Part shown: in pieces, positions 40,063 to 48,044 of the stretch
How positions within the stretch are numbered: position 1 is the stretch's first letter
How the letters are laid out: each line of letters begins with the position of its first letter
Notes under the pieces: model-generated
The model's input: the letters and a program-made list of their open reading frames with translations, nothing else
Database searches by the model: none
What the model was told of the DNA's origin: nothing
Origin: Rhizobium sp. RU20A
GTDB lineage: Bacteria > Pseudomonadota > Alphaproteobacteria > Rhizobiales > Rhizobiaceae
Assembly (NCBI RefSeq): GCF_900155885.1
Contig: NZ_FTMB01000001.1
Span: forward strand, 372,001-436,000
Direction of reading: 5' to 3'
DNA: 64,000 bases
Position numbers and translations under genes: made by a program

Positions 40063-40862
40063 GCGGCGATCTGGACGACAAGCCGCAGCCGCTGATCGAG
40101 CACCTCATCGAATTGCGCTCGCGCCTGATCTGGGCGGTCGGTGCCTTCTTCGTGGCATTTCTCGTCTGCTTCTTCTTCGCCAAGCAGCTTTTCAACGTGC
40201 TGGTGCAGCCCTTCAAATGGGCCGTAAGCTGGGCAGGCCTCAACCATCGCAATGTCGAGTTGATCTACACGGCGCCGCAGGAGTTCTTCTTCACGCAGAT
40301 CAAGGTTGCCATGTTCGGTGCGATGGTCATCGCCTTCCCGATCATCGCGACTCAGGTCTACAAGTTCGTGGCGCCGGGCCTCTACAAGAATGAGCGCGCG
40401 GCCTTCCTGCCCTTTTTGGTGGCCTCTCCCTTGCTCTTCCTGCTCGGTGCAGCGCTTGTCTATTTCTTCTTCACGCCCATGGTGATGTGGTTCTTCCTGT
40501 CGATGGAGCAGGGCGGCGGTGACGGGCAAGTGGCGATCCAGTTGCTCCCGAAGGTCTCGGAATATCTCAGCCTGATCATGTCGCTGGTCTTCGCCTTCGG
40601 CCTGGTTTTCCAGCTTCCGGTCATCACCACGCTCTTGGCGCGCACCGGCTTTCTCACCAGCGAGACCCTGCGTGAAAAGCGCAAATATGCGATCGTAATC
40701 GCCTTCGTCGTCGCCGCCGTGCTGACGCCCCCGGATCCGGTTTCCCAGATCGGTCTTGCACTGCCTGCCCTCATTCTCTACGAGATTTCCATCTATACCG
40801 CCCGACTCGTGGAGCGCCAGCGGGAGCAGGAAGCGGCCGCGCGAGAGGTCGCCGAGACCTGA
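40059..40862 (+). CDS. tatC: Sec-independent translocase subunit TatC
   Basis: 267 residues with six transmembrane helices. The signature PLIEHLIELRSRLIWAV near residue 10 includes the conserved Glu/Arg that contact the twin-arginine signal. QEFFFTQIKVAMFGAM (TM2 entry) and AVLTPPDPVSQIGLALP (TM5-6) are also family hallmarks. Located at the inner membrane. Coupled to tatB by a 4-base overlap. serS follows after about 120 bp, with a hairpin at 40871-40891 in the gap. Confidence 0.96.
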   Translation: MSGDLDDKPQPLIEHLIELRSRLIWAVGAFFVAFLVCFFFAKQLFNVLVQPFKWAVSWAGLNHRNVELIYTAPQEFFFTQIKVAMFGAMVIAFPIIATQVYKFVAPGLYKNERAAFLPFLVASPLLFLLGAALVYFFFTPMVMWFFLSMEQGGGDGQVAIQLLPKVSEYLSLIMSLVFAFGLVFQLPVITTLLARTGFLTSETLREKRKYAIVIAFVVAAVLTPPDPVSQIGLALPALILYEISIYTARLVERQREQEAAAREVAET

Positions 40863-40870
40863 TCCGCAAG

Positions 40871-40891
40871 GCCTGCCGCGTTTCGGCGGGC
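40871..40891 (+). terminator. Hairpin after tatC, weak terminator
   Basis: Arms GCCTGCCG and CGGCGGGC (one G-U wobble) lie about 10 bp after the tatC stop. There is no proper T-run, so it may be a 3'-end stabiliser rather than a terminator. Confidence 0.35.
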
Positions 40892-40985
40892 CGCACATTT
40901 CACGTCGTACCCGGCAGGTCGCCGTTCGCGCATGACGCGCCCGGAAAGCGGCCTCACGGCCCGGCCAAAACCGTCTGGAACGATC

Positions 40986-42269
40986 ATGCTCGACATCAAA
41001 TGGATCCGTGAGAACCCCGAAGCGCTGGACGCAGCGCTTGCAAAGCGCGGCGCAGACCCGCTGGCGGCCGGCCTCATCGCGCTTGACGAGCGTCGTAGGG
41101 CCGTTCTGCAGGACTTGCAGGACAAGCAGTCGCGCCGCAACACCGCTTCGAAGGAAATCGGCGCCGCCATGGCGGGGAAGAATTCGGAGCTGGCCGAAAG
41201 CCTGAAGGCCGAAGTCGCCGACCTCAAGACCACGCTGCCGGCGCTGGAGGAGCAAAGCCGCAGCATCGAGGCCGAACTGACCGATGCGCTCGCCCGCATT
41301 CCCAACATTCCGCATGACGATGTGCCGGTCGGCAAGGACGAGACCGGCAATGTCGTGGCGCGCACTGTCGGCGAAAAGCCCACCTGGAGCCACCCGGCGA
41401 GGGAGCATTACGAGATCGGTGAAGCCCTCGGCTACATGGATTTCGACCGGGCCGCCAAGCTGTCCGGCTCGCGTTTCACGGTTTTGACCAGCCAGATCGC
41501 CCGCCTGGAGCGCGCGCTTGGCCAGTTCATGCTGGACCTCCACACGCGCGAACATGGCTATACGGAAGTCTCCTCGCCGCTGATGGTCCGGGCAGAAACC
41601 CTCTACGGCACAGGCAATCTTCCGAAGTTCGAGGAAGACCTCTTCAAGACCACCGACGGCCGCTACCTGATCCCGACCGCCGAGGTGACGCTGACCAATC
41701 TGGTGGCCGGCGAAATCCTCGACCAGGAGAAGCTGCCGCTGCGCTTCACGGCGCTGACGCCGTCCTTCCGCTCGGAAGCAGGCTCGGCCGGCCGCGACAC
41801 GCGCGGCATGCTGCGCCAGCACCAGTTCTGGAAGTGCGAACTCGTCTCGATCACCGATGCCGATAGCTCGATTGCCGAACACGAGCGCATGACGGCCTGT
41901 GCCGAAGAGGTGCTGAAGCGGCTCGGCCTGCATTTCCGTACCATGACTCTGTGCACCGGCGACATGGGCTTCGGCTCGCGCAAGACCTATGATCTCGAGG
42001 TCTGGCTGCCCGGCCAGAACACCTACCGCGAAATCTCCTCCTGCTCGGTCTGCGGCGATTTCCAGGCGCGGCGCATGGATGCGCGATACCGCGGCAAGGG
42101 CGAGAAGGCGACGAAATTCGTGCACACGCTGAATGGCTCGGGCACGGCGGTCGGCCGCTGCCTGATCGCGGTGCTCGAAAATTACCTGAACGAGGACGGG
42201 TCCGTTTCGATCCCCGAGGTCCTGCTGCCCTATATGGGCGGCCTGACCCGTATCGAGAAGGCAGCCTGA
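40986..42269 (+). CDS. serS: Seryl-tRNA synthetase
   Basis: 427 residues, class II synthetase. The N-terminal long coiled coil (about residues 30-100, from [14 protein letters not shown]) contacts the tRNA-Ser long arm. Motif 2 is in [20 protein letters not shown] followed by FWKCEL, and motif 3 is in [21 protein letters not shown] 40986 starts the conserved [14 protein letters not shown]; an upstream in-frame ATG at 40932 gives an unrelated N-terminus. surE follows after 10 bp, suggesting one transcript. Confidence 0.97.
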   Translation: MLDIKWIRENPEALDAALAKRGADPLAAGLIALDERRRAVLQDLQDKQSRRNTASKEIGAAMAGKNSELAESLKAEVADLKTTLPALEEQSRSIEAELTDALARIPNIPHDDVPVGKDETGNVVARTVGEKPTWSHPAREHYEIGEALGYMDFDRAAKLSGSRFTVLTSQIARLERALGQFMLDLHTREHGYTEVSSPLMVRAETLYGTGNLPKFEEDLFKTTDGRYLIPTAEVTLTNLVAGEILDQEKLPLRFTALTPSFRSEAGSAGRDTRGMLRQHQFWKCELVSITDADSSIAEHERMTACAEEVLKRLGLHFRTMTLCTGDMGFGSRKTYDLEVWLPGQNTYREISSCSVCGDFQARRMDARYRGKGEKATKFVHTLNGSGTAVGRCLIAVLENYLNEDGSVSIPEVLLPYMGGLTRIEKAA

Positions 42270-42279
42270 GGAGAACCGC

Positions 42280-43050
42280 ATGCGCATCCTGCTCACCAAT
42301 GACGACGGTATCCATGCCGAGGGCCTTGCTGTCCTGGAGCGCATCGCGCGCACGCTATCGGACGACGTCTGGATTGTCGCGCCGGAAACCGACCAGAGTG
42401 GTCTTGCCCATTCGCTGACGCTCTCCGAGCCGTTGCGCCTGCGCCAGATCGAGGAAAAGCGCTTCGCATTGCGCGGCACGCCGACCGATTGCGTCATCAT
42501 GGGGGTCCGCAAGGTGCTGGACCGCGCCCCGGATCTGGTTCTTTCCGGCGTCAATGTCGGTGCCAATATGGCTGATGACGTCACCTATTCCGGTACGGTG
42601 GCCGGTGCCATCGAAGGCACGCTGCAGGGCGTGCGCTCCTTTGCGCTCAGCCAGGCCTTTGCCCATGGCAGCATGACGCCTGTTCCATGGGAAGTCGCCG
42701 AGACCCATGCGCCGGCTCTCATCCGCAAGCTCATGAAGGTCGAGCTTCCCGACTGGACCTTCCTCAACCTCAACTTCCCGGACTGCCTGCCGGAGGATGT
42801 GAAGGGCACCGAAGTCACCGCGCAGGGCAAGCTGGATTTCGGCCTGACGATCGACGAGCGCTCCGACGGGCGCGGCCATCCCTATTTCTGGCTGCGCTTC
42901 GGCGAGCGCATTGGCGATTTCCGGGCCGGCACCGATATCCAGGTCGTGCGCGACAAGAAGATCTCGGTCACGCCGCTGAAGCTCGATCTGACCGATTATT
43001 CGGTTCAGGATCGCGTCGCCCGTGCGCTGCTGGAAGGCGCCGACGCCTGA
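42280..43050 (+). CDS. surE: 5'/3'-nucleotidase SurE
   Basis: 256 residues. The family signature at the very start, [16 protein letters not shown], carries the two metal-binding Asp residues (8 and 9). [20 protein letters not shown] (near residue 87) carries the Asn ligand and phosphate site. SurE dephosphorylates nucleoside monophosphates and is linked to stationary-phase survival. Good ribosome site GAGGAG is upstream. The order serS-surE-pcm is conserved in alphaproteobacteria. Its stop shares a base with the next start. Confidence 0.96.
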   Translation: MRILLTNDDGIHAEGLAVLERIARTLSDDVWIVAPETDQSGLAHSLTLSEPLRLRQIEEKRFALRGTPTDCVIMGVRKVLDRAPDLVLSGVNVGANMADDVTYSGTVAGAIEGTLQGVRSFALSQAFAHGSMTPVPWEVAETHAPALIRKLMKVELPDWTFLNLNFPDCLPEDVKGTEVTAQGKLDFGLTIDERSDGRGHPYFWLRFGERIGDFRAGTDIQVVRDKKISVTPLKLDLTDYSVQDRVARALLEGADA

Positions 43051-43703
43051 TGCCACAGCGGGTCGCCGTCCAGGAAGGCATGGCATCGCTGCTCCTGCGG
43101 CTGAGGGCAGAGGGCATCGCCTCGGCTGCACTGCTCAATGCGGTGGAACAGACGCCCCGCAGTGAATTCGTCCTGTCCCAGTTCCAGGCCGACGCCTATA
43201 GCTCTCGCACCCTTCCGCTCGACTGCGGCGCCTTTATGGAAGGCCTCGATTTCGCCGTACGCCTTCTCAACGCGCTGAACCTCAAGCCCGGCCAGCGGGT
43301 TCTGGAGGTCGGGACCGGCAGCGGCTTTACCGCCGCCGTCATGGCCCGCATCGTCGACCGCGTGGTGACCATTGACCGCTACCGCACGCTCGTGACTGGC
43401 GCCCAGAAAAACCTCGATCGCCTCGGCATCCGCAATGTCGTCGCCCGCCACGCCGATGGCAGTGCCGGCCTGCTCGGGGAGGGTACCTTCGACCGAATTC
43501 TGGTCACCGCCGCCTTCGACAGCCTGCCGCGCGTCTATTCCGAGCATATCGTGTCGGGTGGCATGTTGATCCTGCCGATCATGCTGTCGGAGACAACCTG
43601 CCGTATGGTTCGCCTGTCGCGCACAGGCAGCCGCTTCGACCGCGAAGATCTCTTCGAAGCGCCTTACCTGCCCATCGTGCCGAAGCTTGCCGCCTTTCTC
43701 TGA
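43050..43703 (+). CDS. pcm: PIMT-family (protein-L-isoaspartate O-methyltransferase-like) protein, paralogue 2
   Basis: 217 residues in the canonical pcm position after surE, with start and stop codons overlapping by one base. SAM motif I is classical: RVLEVGTGSGFTAAVMARI near residue 88. The N-terminal segment AVEQTPRSEFVLS matches the family. The substrate-side motif GQTISQP is absent; the equivalent region reads DCGAFMEGLDFAVRLL. Reaction at L-isoaspartyl residues is therefore likely by context but not shown by motif. It ends PKLAAFL. The unrelated-in-position paralogue at 17591-18244 has the same length but low identity. Confidence 0.87.
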   Translation: MPQRVAVQEGMASLLLRLRAEGIASAALLNAVEQTPRSEFVLSQFQADAYSSRTLPLDCGAFMEGLDFAVRLLNALNLKPGQRVLEVGTGSGFTAAVMARIVDRVVTIDRYRTLVTGAQKNLDRLGIRNVVARHADGSAGLLGEGTFDRILVTAAFDSLPRVYSEHIVSGGMLILPIMLSETTCRMVRLSRTGSRFDREDLFEAPYLPIVPKLAAFL

Positions 43704-43935
43704 GCGGACAATCGCCCGATTTCCCTGATTCTTCGGTCGGCCGGTAAAGGCGGGCACGCGCGCTACCGCGTGGCGTGCCGCTTGCTCGCGCAATTTCAAT
43801 CGCGATTCAAGTCGTTAAGATTGCGTTAACCATAGTCAGCCTCGCGCAAGTTTCGAGGCGCATCGCCTTATGTGAGGATTTTGTTCCGCGCCTCGTCAGA
43901 AGGTGGCGACTGGTGCGGGAACGGGGACAGGGCTC

Positions 43936-44592
43936 ATGCAGGTCGATGGCAGAATGATCGCAAATGCGGCGGCAGGTGACGGGCGCGGCAACCCGCACGG
44001 CCGGCAGGCGCAGCCCTCCGCCCCGGTCTCCGCCGATGCGACCGCCGCGGCAGTCGCCGCCGTCAATTCCTATCTCGAAACGCCGAGCCGCATCCAGCTT
44101 TCGGCCGAAGCGCTGCTCTACCTCAGCCGCACCCGCCGCGCAGCGGAACGCCAGCCGGCCCTGACGCGCGAGGAATGGTCGAATGCCCTAAGCCCGCAAC
44201 TGGCACGGCGCGAACATCAGGCCTTTGGCCGCTACAGCGAGACGGGCGACTACAAGGCCTATTACCGCGCCTTCATCGACTATTACGATTCACTGCGCAG
44301 CGAGGACCAGAACAGCCTGCGCTACTTTGGCACCCGCGAGGCGGCCGTTGCCGGCCTGCGATCCTTCGAATACAGCGAGGAAAGCGGCTCGGTGGTCGAA
44401 CCCGAGTTCCACCGCCTCGTCAGCGTTCTCCTCGACAGTGACAAGACGTTTGTCGATACGCCGTCGCCCGTCAGCGTCGAGCATGACGGGACCTATCGTG
44501 CCTGGGACACGACCCGCATTACACTTGCAGAACCCGATGAAAAAGGCTCCGGCGTCTCCGAATTCGTGAAGCTCTATTCCGAAACCTTCTGA
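43936..44592 (+). CDS. Hypothetical protein, function unknown
   Basis: 218 residues, no family recognised. No signal peptide or transmembrane helix is evident. The first 45 residues are Ala/Gly-rich and probably disordered. The rest is charged and helical, with a Tyr-rich segment (YKAYYRAFIDYYDSL, near residue 112) and Arg-rich LYLSRTRRAAERQ (near 69). ATG 43936 was chosen as the first in-frame ATG after a weak purine-rich site; GTG 43903 would add 11 residues. Codon use is like the neighbours, so it is probably real. It lies between pcm and a LysM/LytM lipoprotein gene. Confidence 0.6.
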   Translation: MQVDGRMIANAAAGDGRGNPHGRQAQPSAPVSADATAAAVAAVNSYLETPSRIQLSAEALLYLSRTRRAAERQPALTREEWSNALSPQLARREHQAFGRYSETGDYKAYYRAFIDYYDSLRSEDQNSLRYFGTREAAVAGLRSFEYSEESGSVVEPEFHRLVSVLLDSDKTFVDTPSPVSVEHDGTYRAWDTTRITLAEPDEKGSGVSEFVKLYSETF

Positions 44593-44756
44593 ACGCCGCG
44601 TGCTGGCATGATGCGTCGCAGCCGCATGCCGCAGACCATGCAGATCAGGGCCCTGGCGCCGGCGCGTCGTGGTCATGGTTATCAAAAAGCCAAAAAGACG
44701 CGCGAACGACGAACGCTTTAACGGCGCGGTAACTCTAATGCGCTTTAATAAATCCC

Positions 44757-46361
44757 ATGAAGTTGCGTTCCTTGTGGGTAAGCGTCATGCGTCATCGAGT
44801 GTCTCCGGCCGCATCCAGGTCAATTTTCCGCCTTTGTGTGGCTGTTCTGCTGGCAGGTTCTGCCGCCGGGTGCAGTTCTGATACGTCGCGCTTCAGCGGC
44901 ATTTTTTCACGTCCCGATGCGATGACAACCGCGTCCATTCCCGGTCGTGGCGGCAATGCGCCGATCCCCGCCGAGGATGTTGCCGGTGCGGGCTCCTATG
45001 CCGCTCCGCAGCCGCAGATGGCGCGCAACGAGGCCATCAATCAGCCTTTCCCCGATCCGGTTCCGAGCCAGGGCTATGATCCCGTCAATACGGCGACAAC
45101 GCCGGTCTCCGGTGCCCGCATGGCCTCGACGCCGGTCAGTGTCCAGCGCGTTGCGCTCGCCGACCCGTCTGCCTCGTCCCGTCAGCAGGTCCTCGAGCAG
45201 CCCATGCCGGCCGGCCGCAACACGCTGGCCGAGCAGGCGCGGCACGCGGCACCCGATCCGGTCACGACCGGTGGCTCCAAGAACGGATGGACGACGGCGA
45301 ATGCCCCGTCCGTAATGGTTCGTCAGGGTGATACCGTGTCCTCAATCGCCCGCCGCTTCGGTGTTCCGGAAAAGGAACTGATGAAGGCAAATGGCCTGAA
45401 GACCGCGTCGGCCATCGAACCTGGCCAGCGGCTCGTCGTTCCGACCTTCGGCGTTCCCGGTTCGGCTGCAAAGGCTTCGGCTTCCGAACAGGCGACCGCC
45501 CTCGACATCAACAAGCAGAAGCCATCGCCGCTGCCGACCGACCAGCGCGATGTGGCGATCCTGCCCGGCCAGACCAACCAGACCCGCGACAAGAATGGCG
45601 GCCGTAGCGACGTGGCGGCCGGCAAGCAGAATGCCGGTGCGGCAGGCGAGGGCGGCTACGAAGTCAAGCCCGGCGATTCGCTCAACAAGATCGCCAAGGC
45701 CCATGGTGTCAGCGTCGATGCCCTGAAACAGGCGAACGGGCTTGATACGGCCTCGATCCGCATCGGCCAGAAGCTTGCAATCCCGGCTGGCGGCGCCGTG
45801 GTCGCCAAGGCGGATACGGCCAAGCCCGATCCGGTGAAGACCGCGACGGTGCCGGCCGGTCAGCAGCAGAAGCCGGCTGGCCAACAGCAGAAGCCCGTCG
45901 AGGTCGCCAAGCTCGAGCCGAAGCAGAGCGTCTCCGATGCCGAGACCAAGTCAGACGTGACGGAAGCCTCGCCGAAGGCCACGGGTATCGAGAAGTATCG
46001 CTGGCCGGTGCGCGGCGCGGTGATCGCCGGCTACGGCGCCAACGTCGACGGAAGCCGCAACGATGGCATCAACATCTCGGTCCCCGAGGGCACGCCGATC
46101 AAGGCCGCAGAGAATGGCGTCGTCATCTATTCCGGCAGCAGCCTGAAGGAACTCGGCAACGCTGTTCTCGTGCGCCACGACGACGGCACCGTGACCGTCT
46201 ATGGCAACGCCTCCGCCCTCAACGTCCAGCGCGGCCAGAAGGTGCAGCGCGGCCAGACGCTCGCCTCCTCGGGCATGACCGGCAAAGCGACGCAGCCGCA
46301 GGTTCACTTCGAGGTGCGCAAGAACGCCACCGCCGTCAACCCGACCACCTATCTGGAATAG
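44757..46361 (+). CDS. LysM lipoprotein with degenerate LytM (M23) domain, NlpD/DipM-like
   Basis: 534 residues. The N-terminus is a lipoprotein signal (basic residues, then LCVAVLLAGSAAGC; Cys near residue 39). Two LysM domains follow: about 187-231 (MVRQGDTVSSIARRFGV) and about 301-343 (YEVKPGDSLNKIAKAHGV). A LytM/M23 domain occupies about 409-534. Its zinc site is broken: the usual HxGxD reads NDGIN and the usual HxH reads QVH, so it should not cut peptidoglycan. This is the pattern of NlpD/EnvC/DipM-type activators of amidases in daughter-cell separation. Position after surE-pcm matches nlpD in many bacteria. ATG 44787 is an alternative start. Confidence 0.9.
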   Translation: MKLRSLWVSVMRHRVSPAASRSIFRLCVAVLLAGSAAGCSSDTSRFSGIFSRPDAMTTASIPGRGGNAPIPAEDVAGAGSYAAPQPQMARNEAINQPFPDPVPSQGYDPVNTATTPVSGARMASTPVSVQRVALADPSASSRQQVLEQPMPAGRNTLAEQARHAAPDPVTTGGSKNGWTTANAPSVMVRQGDTVSSIARRFGVPEKELMKANGLKTASAIEPGQRLVVPTFGVPGSAAKASASEQATALDINKQKPSPLPTDQRDVAILPGQTNQTRDKNGGRSDVAAGKQNAGAAGEGGYEVKPGDSLNKIAKAHGVSVDALKQANGLDTASIRIGQKLAIPAGGAVVAKADTAKPDPVKTATVPAGQQQKPAGQQQKPVEVAKLEPKQSVSDAETKSDVTEASPKATGIEKYRWPVRGAVIAGYGANVDGSRNDGINISVPEGTPIKAAENGVVIYSGSSLKELGNAVLVRHDDGTVTVYGNASALNVQRGQKVQRGQTLASSGMTGKATQPQVHFEVRKNATAVNPTTYLE

Positions 46362-46394
46362 GCCGGTCCGGGCGACACCAGACGCGACGGAACG

Positions 46395-46426
46395 GGGCGG
46401 CCTTCGCGGGTCGCCCTTCGTCGTTT
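46395..46426. terminator. Probable bidirectional terminator hairpin, lipoprotein gene / DUF815 gene
   Basis: Arms GGGCGGCC (46395-46402) and GGTCGCCC (46409-46416) with one G-U pair are followed by TTCGTCGTTT. It lies between two convergent genes. Confidence 0.45.
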
Positions 46427-47298
46427 CAGGAGAGGGTCTTGCGCCTGCGACCAGCAAGGTCCTGAATATACTGCCAGGCGACGCGGCCCGAGCGCGAGCC
46501 GCGCGTCGTTGCCCATTCCAGCGCTTCGGGATGCAGTGTCGTCACATCGTCCGCCAACTTGAAGTGCGCGGCGTAGGCGTCGATCATTTTCAGATAGTCA
46601 TCCTGGCTGCACTTGTAGAAGCCGAGCCACAGGCCGAAGCGATCGGAAAGCGATACCTTCTCTTCCACCGCCTCGGACGGGTTGATGGCGGTGGATTGCT
46701 CGTTTTCCATCATGTGGCGTGGAAGAAGGTGCCGGCGGTTGGAGGTTGCGTAGAGGAGCACATTGTCCGGCCGCCCTTCGATCCCGCCATCCAGCACCGC
46801 CTTCAGCGACTTGTAGGATGTGTCGTCATGGTCGAAGGACAAGTCGTCGCAAAAGACGATGAACCGCTTGTCCGCCGCTTTCAGGATTTCCATCAGCAGC
46901 GGCAGGCTGGCAATATCCTCGCGGTGGACTTCGACGAGCTTCAGCCGATGGCCGACCGTTTCCGTCACCGTTGCATGCACGGACTTGACGAGCGAGGACT
47001 TGCCCATGCCGCGCGCGCCCCAGAGCAGCACGTTGTTGGCGGGAAAGCCGGCCGCGAAGCGATCGGTGTTGTCAAAGAGAATGTCACGCACGTGATCGAC
47101 GCCCTGGATGAGTGAGAGATCGACGCGGTTGGGCCGGATAACCGGCATGAGGTGCTGGCGGGCGGGGGACCAGACGAAACAATCGGCGTTGACGAAATCG
47201 TTATCGGCAGGCTTTGGCCCGGCGATGCGCTCCAGCGCATCCGACAGACGCCGGACTTCGGCAATCAACGTGTCGATTTTCGTGTCGGCAAGCGTCAT
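46426..47298 (-). CDS. DUF815 AAA+ ATPase
   Basis: 290 residues. Walker A LLWGARGMGKSSLVK lies near residue 95 and Walker B RFIVFCDDLSF near 150; sensor region YATSNRRHL and the arginine-rich end ATTRGSRSGRVAWQY complete the AAA+ core. Pfam DUF815 proteins are widespread in proteobacteria and their role is not established. ATG 47298 is favoured because TGGAGG is 5 bases upstream; ATG 47310 is also in frame. The longer frame to 47469 is probably not translated. It is divergent from yajC and converges with the lipoprotein gene. Confidence 0.88.
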   Translation of the reverse strand: MTLADTKIDTLIAEVRRLSDALERIAGPKPADNDFVNADCFVWSPARQHLMPVIRPNRVDLSLIQGVDHVRDILFDNTDRFAAGFPANNVLLWGARGMGKSSLVKSVHATVTETVGHRLKLVEVHREDIASLPLLMEILKAADKRFIVFCDDLSFDHDDTSYKSLKAVLDGGIEGRPDNVLLYATSNRRHLLPRHMMENEQSTAINPSEAVEEKVSLSDRFGLWLGFYKCSQDDYLKMIDAYAAHFKLADDVTTLHPEALEWATTRGSRSGRVAWQYIQDLAGRRRKTLS

Positions 47299-47463
47299 CA
47301 CGGCCTCCATTCCTCGTAAACGCCGGCTTGGGCTAGCATGGGGAAACCGCAGCGAAAAGGACGACTTCGGCCAGAAAAGACTTCTCGCCCCCTTCTTTTC
47401 ATGTAAGAGGCAAGGAGAACCGGGCAGGGCGGCGAGCGGCAGTGAGGGATAACAGCGCGCGCG

Positions 47464-47491
47464 TTGCATGGGGCTTGCCGCTCCCTATATA
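47464..47491 (+). promoter_or_regulatory. Probable promoter of yajC-secDF
   Basis: TTGCAT (47464-47469), a 16-bp spacer and TATATA (47486-47491) lie 48 bp before the yajC ATG, resembling the rhizobial -35/-10 pattern. Confidence 0.55.
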
Positions 47492-47539
47492 TCGGCGGTC
47501 ATTTCCCTTGCCCGTCCCTACGCAATCATGGAGTTTTGA

Positions 47540-47878
47540 ATGTTCATTACCGAAGCCTTCGCGCAGACCGCTGCACCGGCTCCCGCTGCCGGCGGTCTTG
47601 ACATCCTGATGTCGGTGCTGCCCTTCCTGCTGATCTTCGTGGTCATGTATTTCCTGATCATCCGCCCGCAGCGCGCCCAGATGAAGCGCCGCGAAGAGCT
47701 GTTGAAGAACATTCGCCGCGGCGACCAGGTCGTTACCGGCGGCGGTATCGTCGGCAAGGTCACCAAGGTCATCGACGATGCCGAGCTGGAAGTCGAAATC
47801 GCCGAGGGCGTGAAGATCCGCGTCGTGCGGGGCGGCATTTCCGAAGTCCGCGTCAAGGGCGAGCCCGTCAAGGAATAA
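47540..47878 (+). CDS. yajC: Preprotein translocase subunit YajC
   Basis: 112 residues. One transmembrane helix (about 18-40, LDILMSVLPFLLIFVVMYFL) is followed by the family signature FLIIRPQRAQMKRREELLKN and a small beta-rich cytoplasmic domain (RRGDQVVTGGGIVGKV). YajC associates with SecDF at the Sec translocon. GGAG lies 8 bases before ATG 47540. A hairpin (GCCCCTTC/GAAGGGGC, 47879-47898) without T-run sits in the gap before secDF. Confidence 0.95.
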   Translation: MFITEAFAQTAAPAPAAGGLDILMSVLPFLLIFVVMYFLIIRPQRAQMKRREELLKNIRRGDQVVTGGGIVGKVTKVIDDAELEVEIAEGVKIRVVRGGISEVRVKGEPVKE

Positions 47879-48044
47879 GCCCCTTCGGCGGAAGGGGCGA
47901 CAGGTCCTTCCGCCATTTGTCCGCCCGGCCGCCCATGCGCGGCATTGACAGGGCGGCCCTGCTCTTCGAGACTTTCCGGCGGCGGGCCGGTTCTGGAGGG
48001 GGATGCTCCAGTCGGCCGCAACCATGCAAACGGGCGGACCGACC

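Noticed and set aside
39147-42584. 1145-codon minus-strand frame over tatB, tatC and serS
   Set aside because: It is the shadow of three well-identified genes, without a ribosome site or domain pattern of its own.
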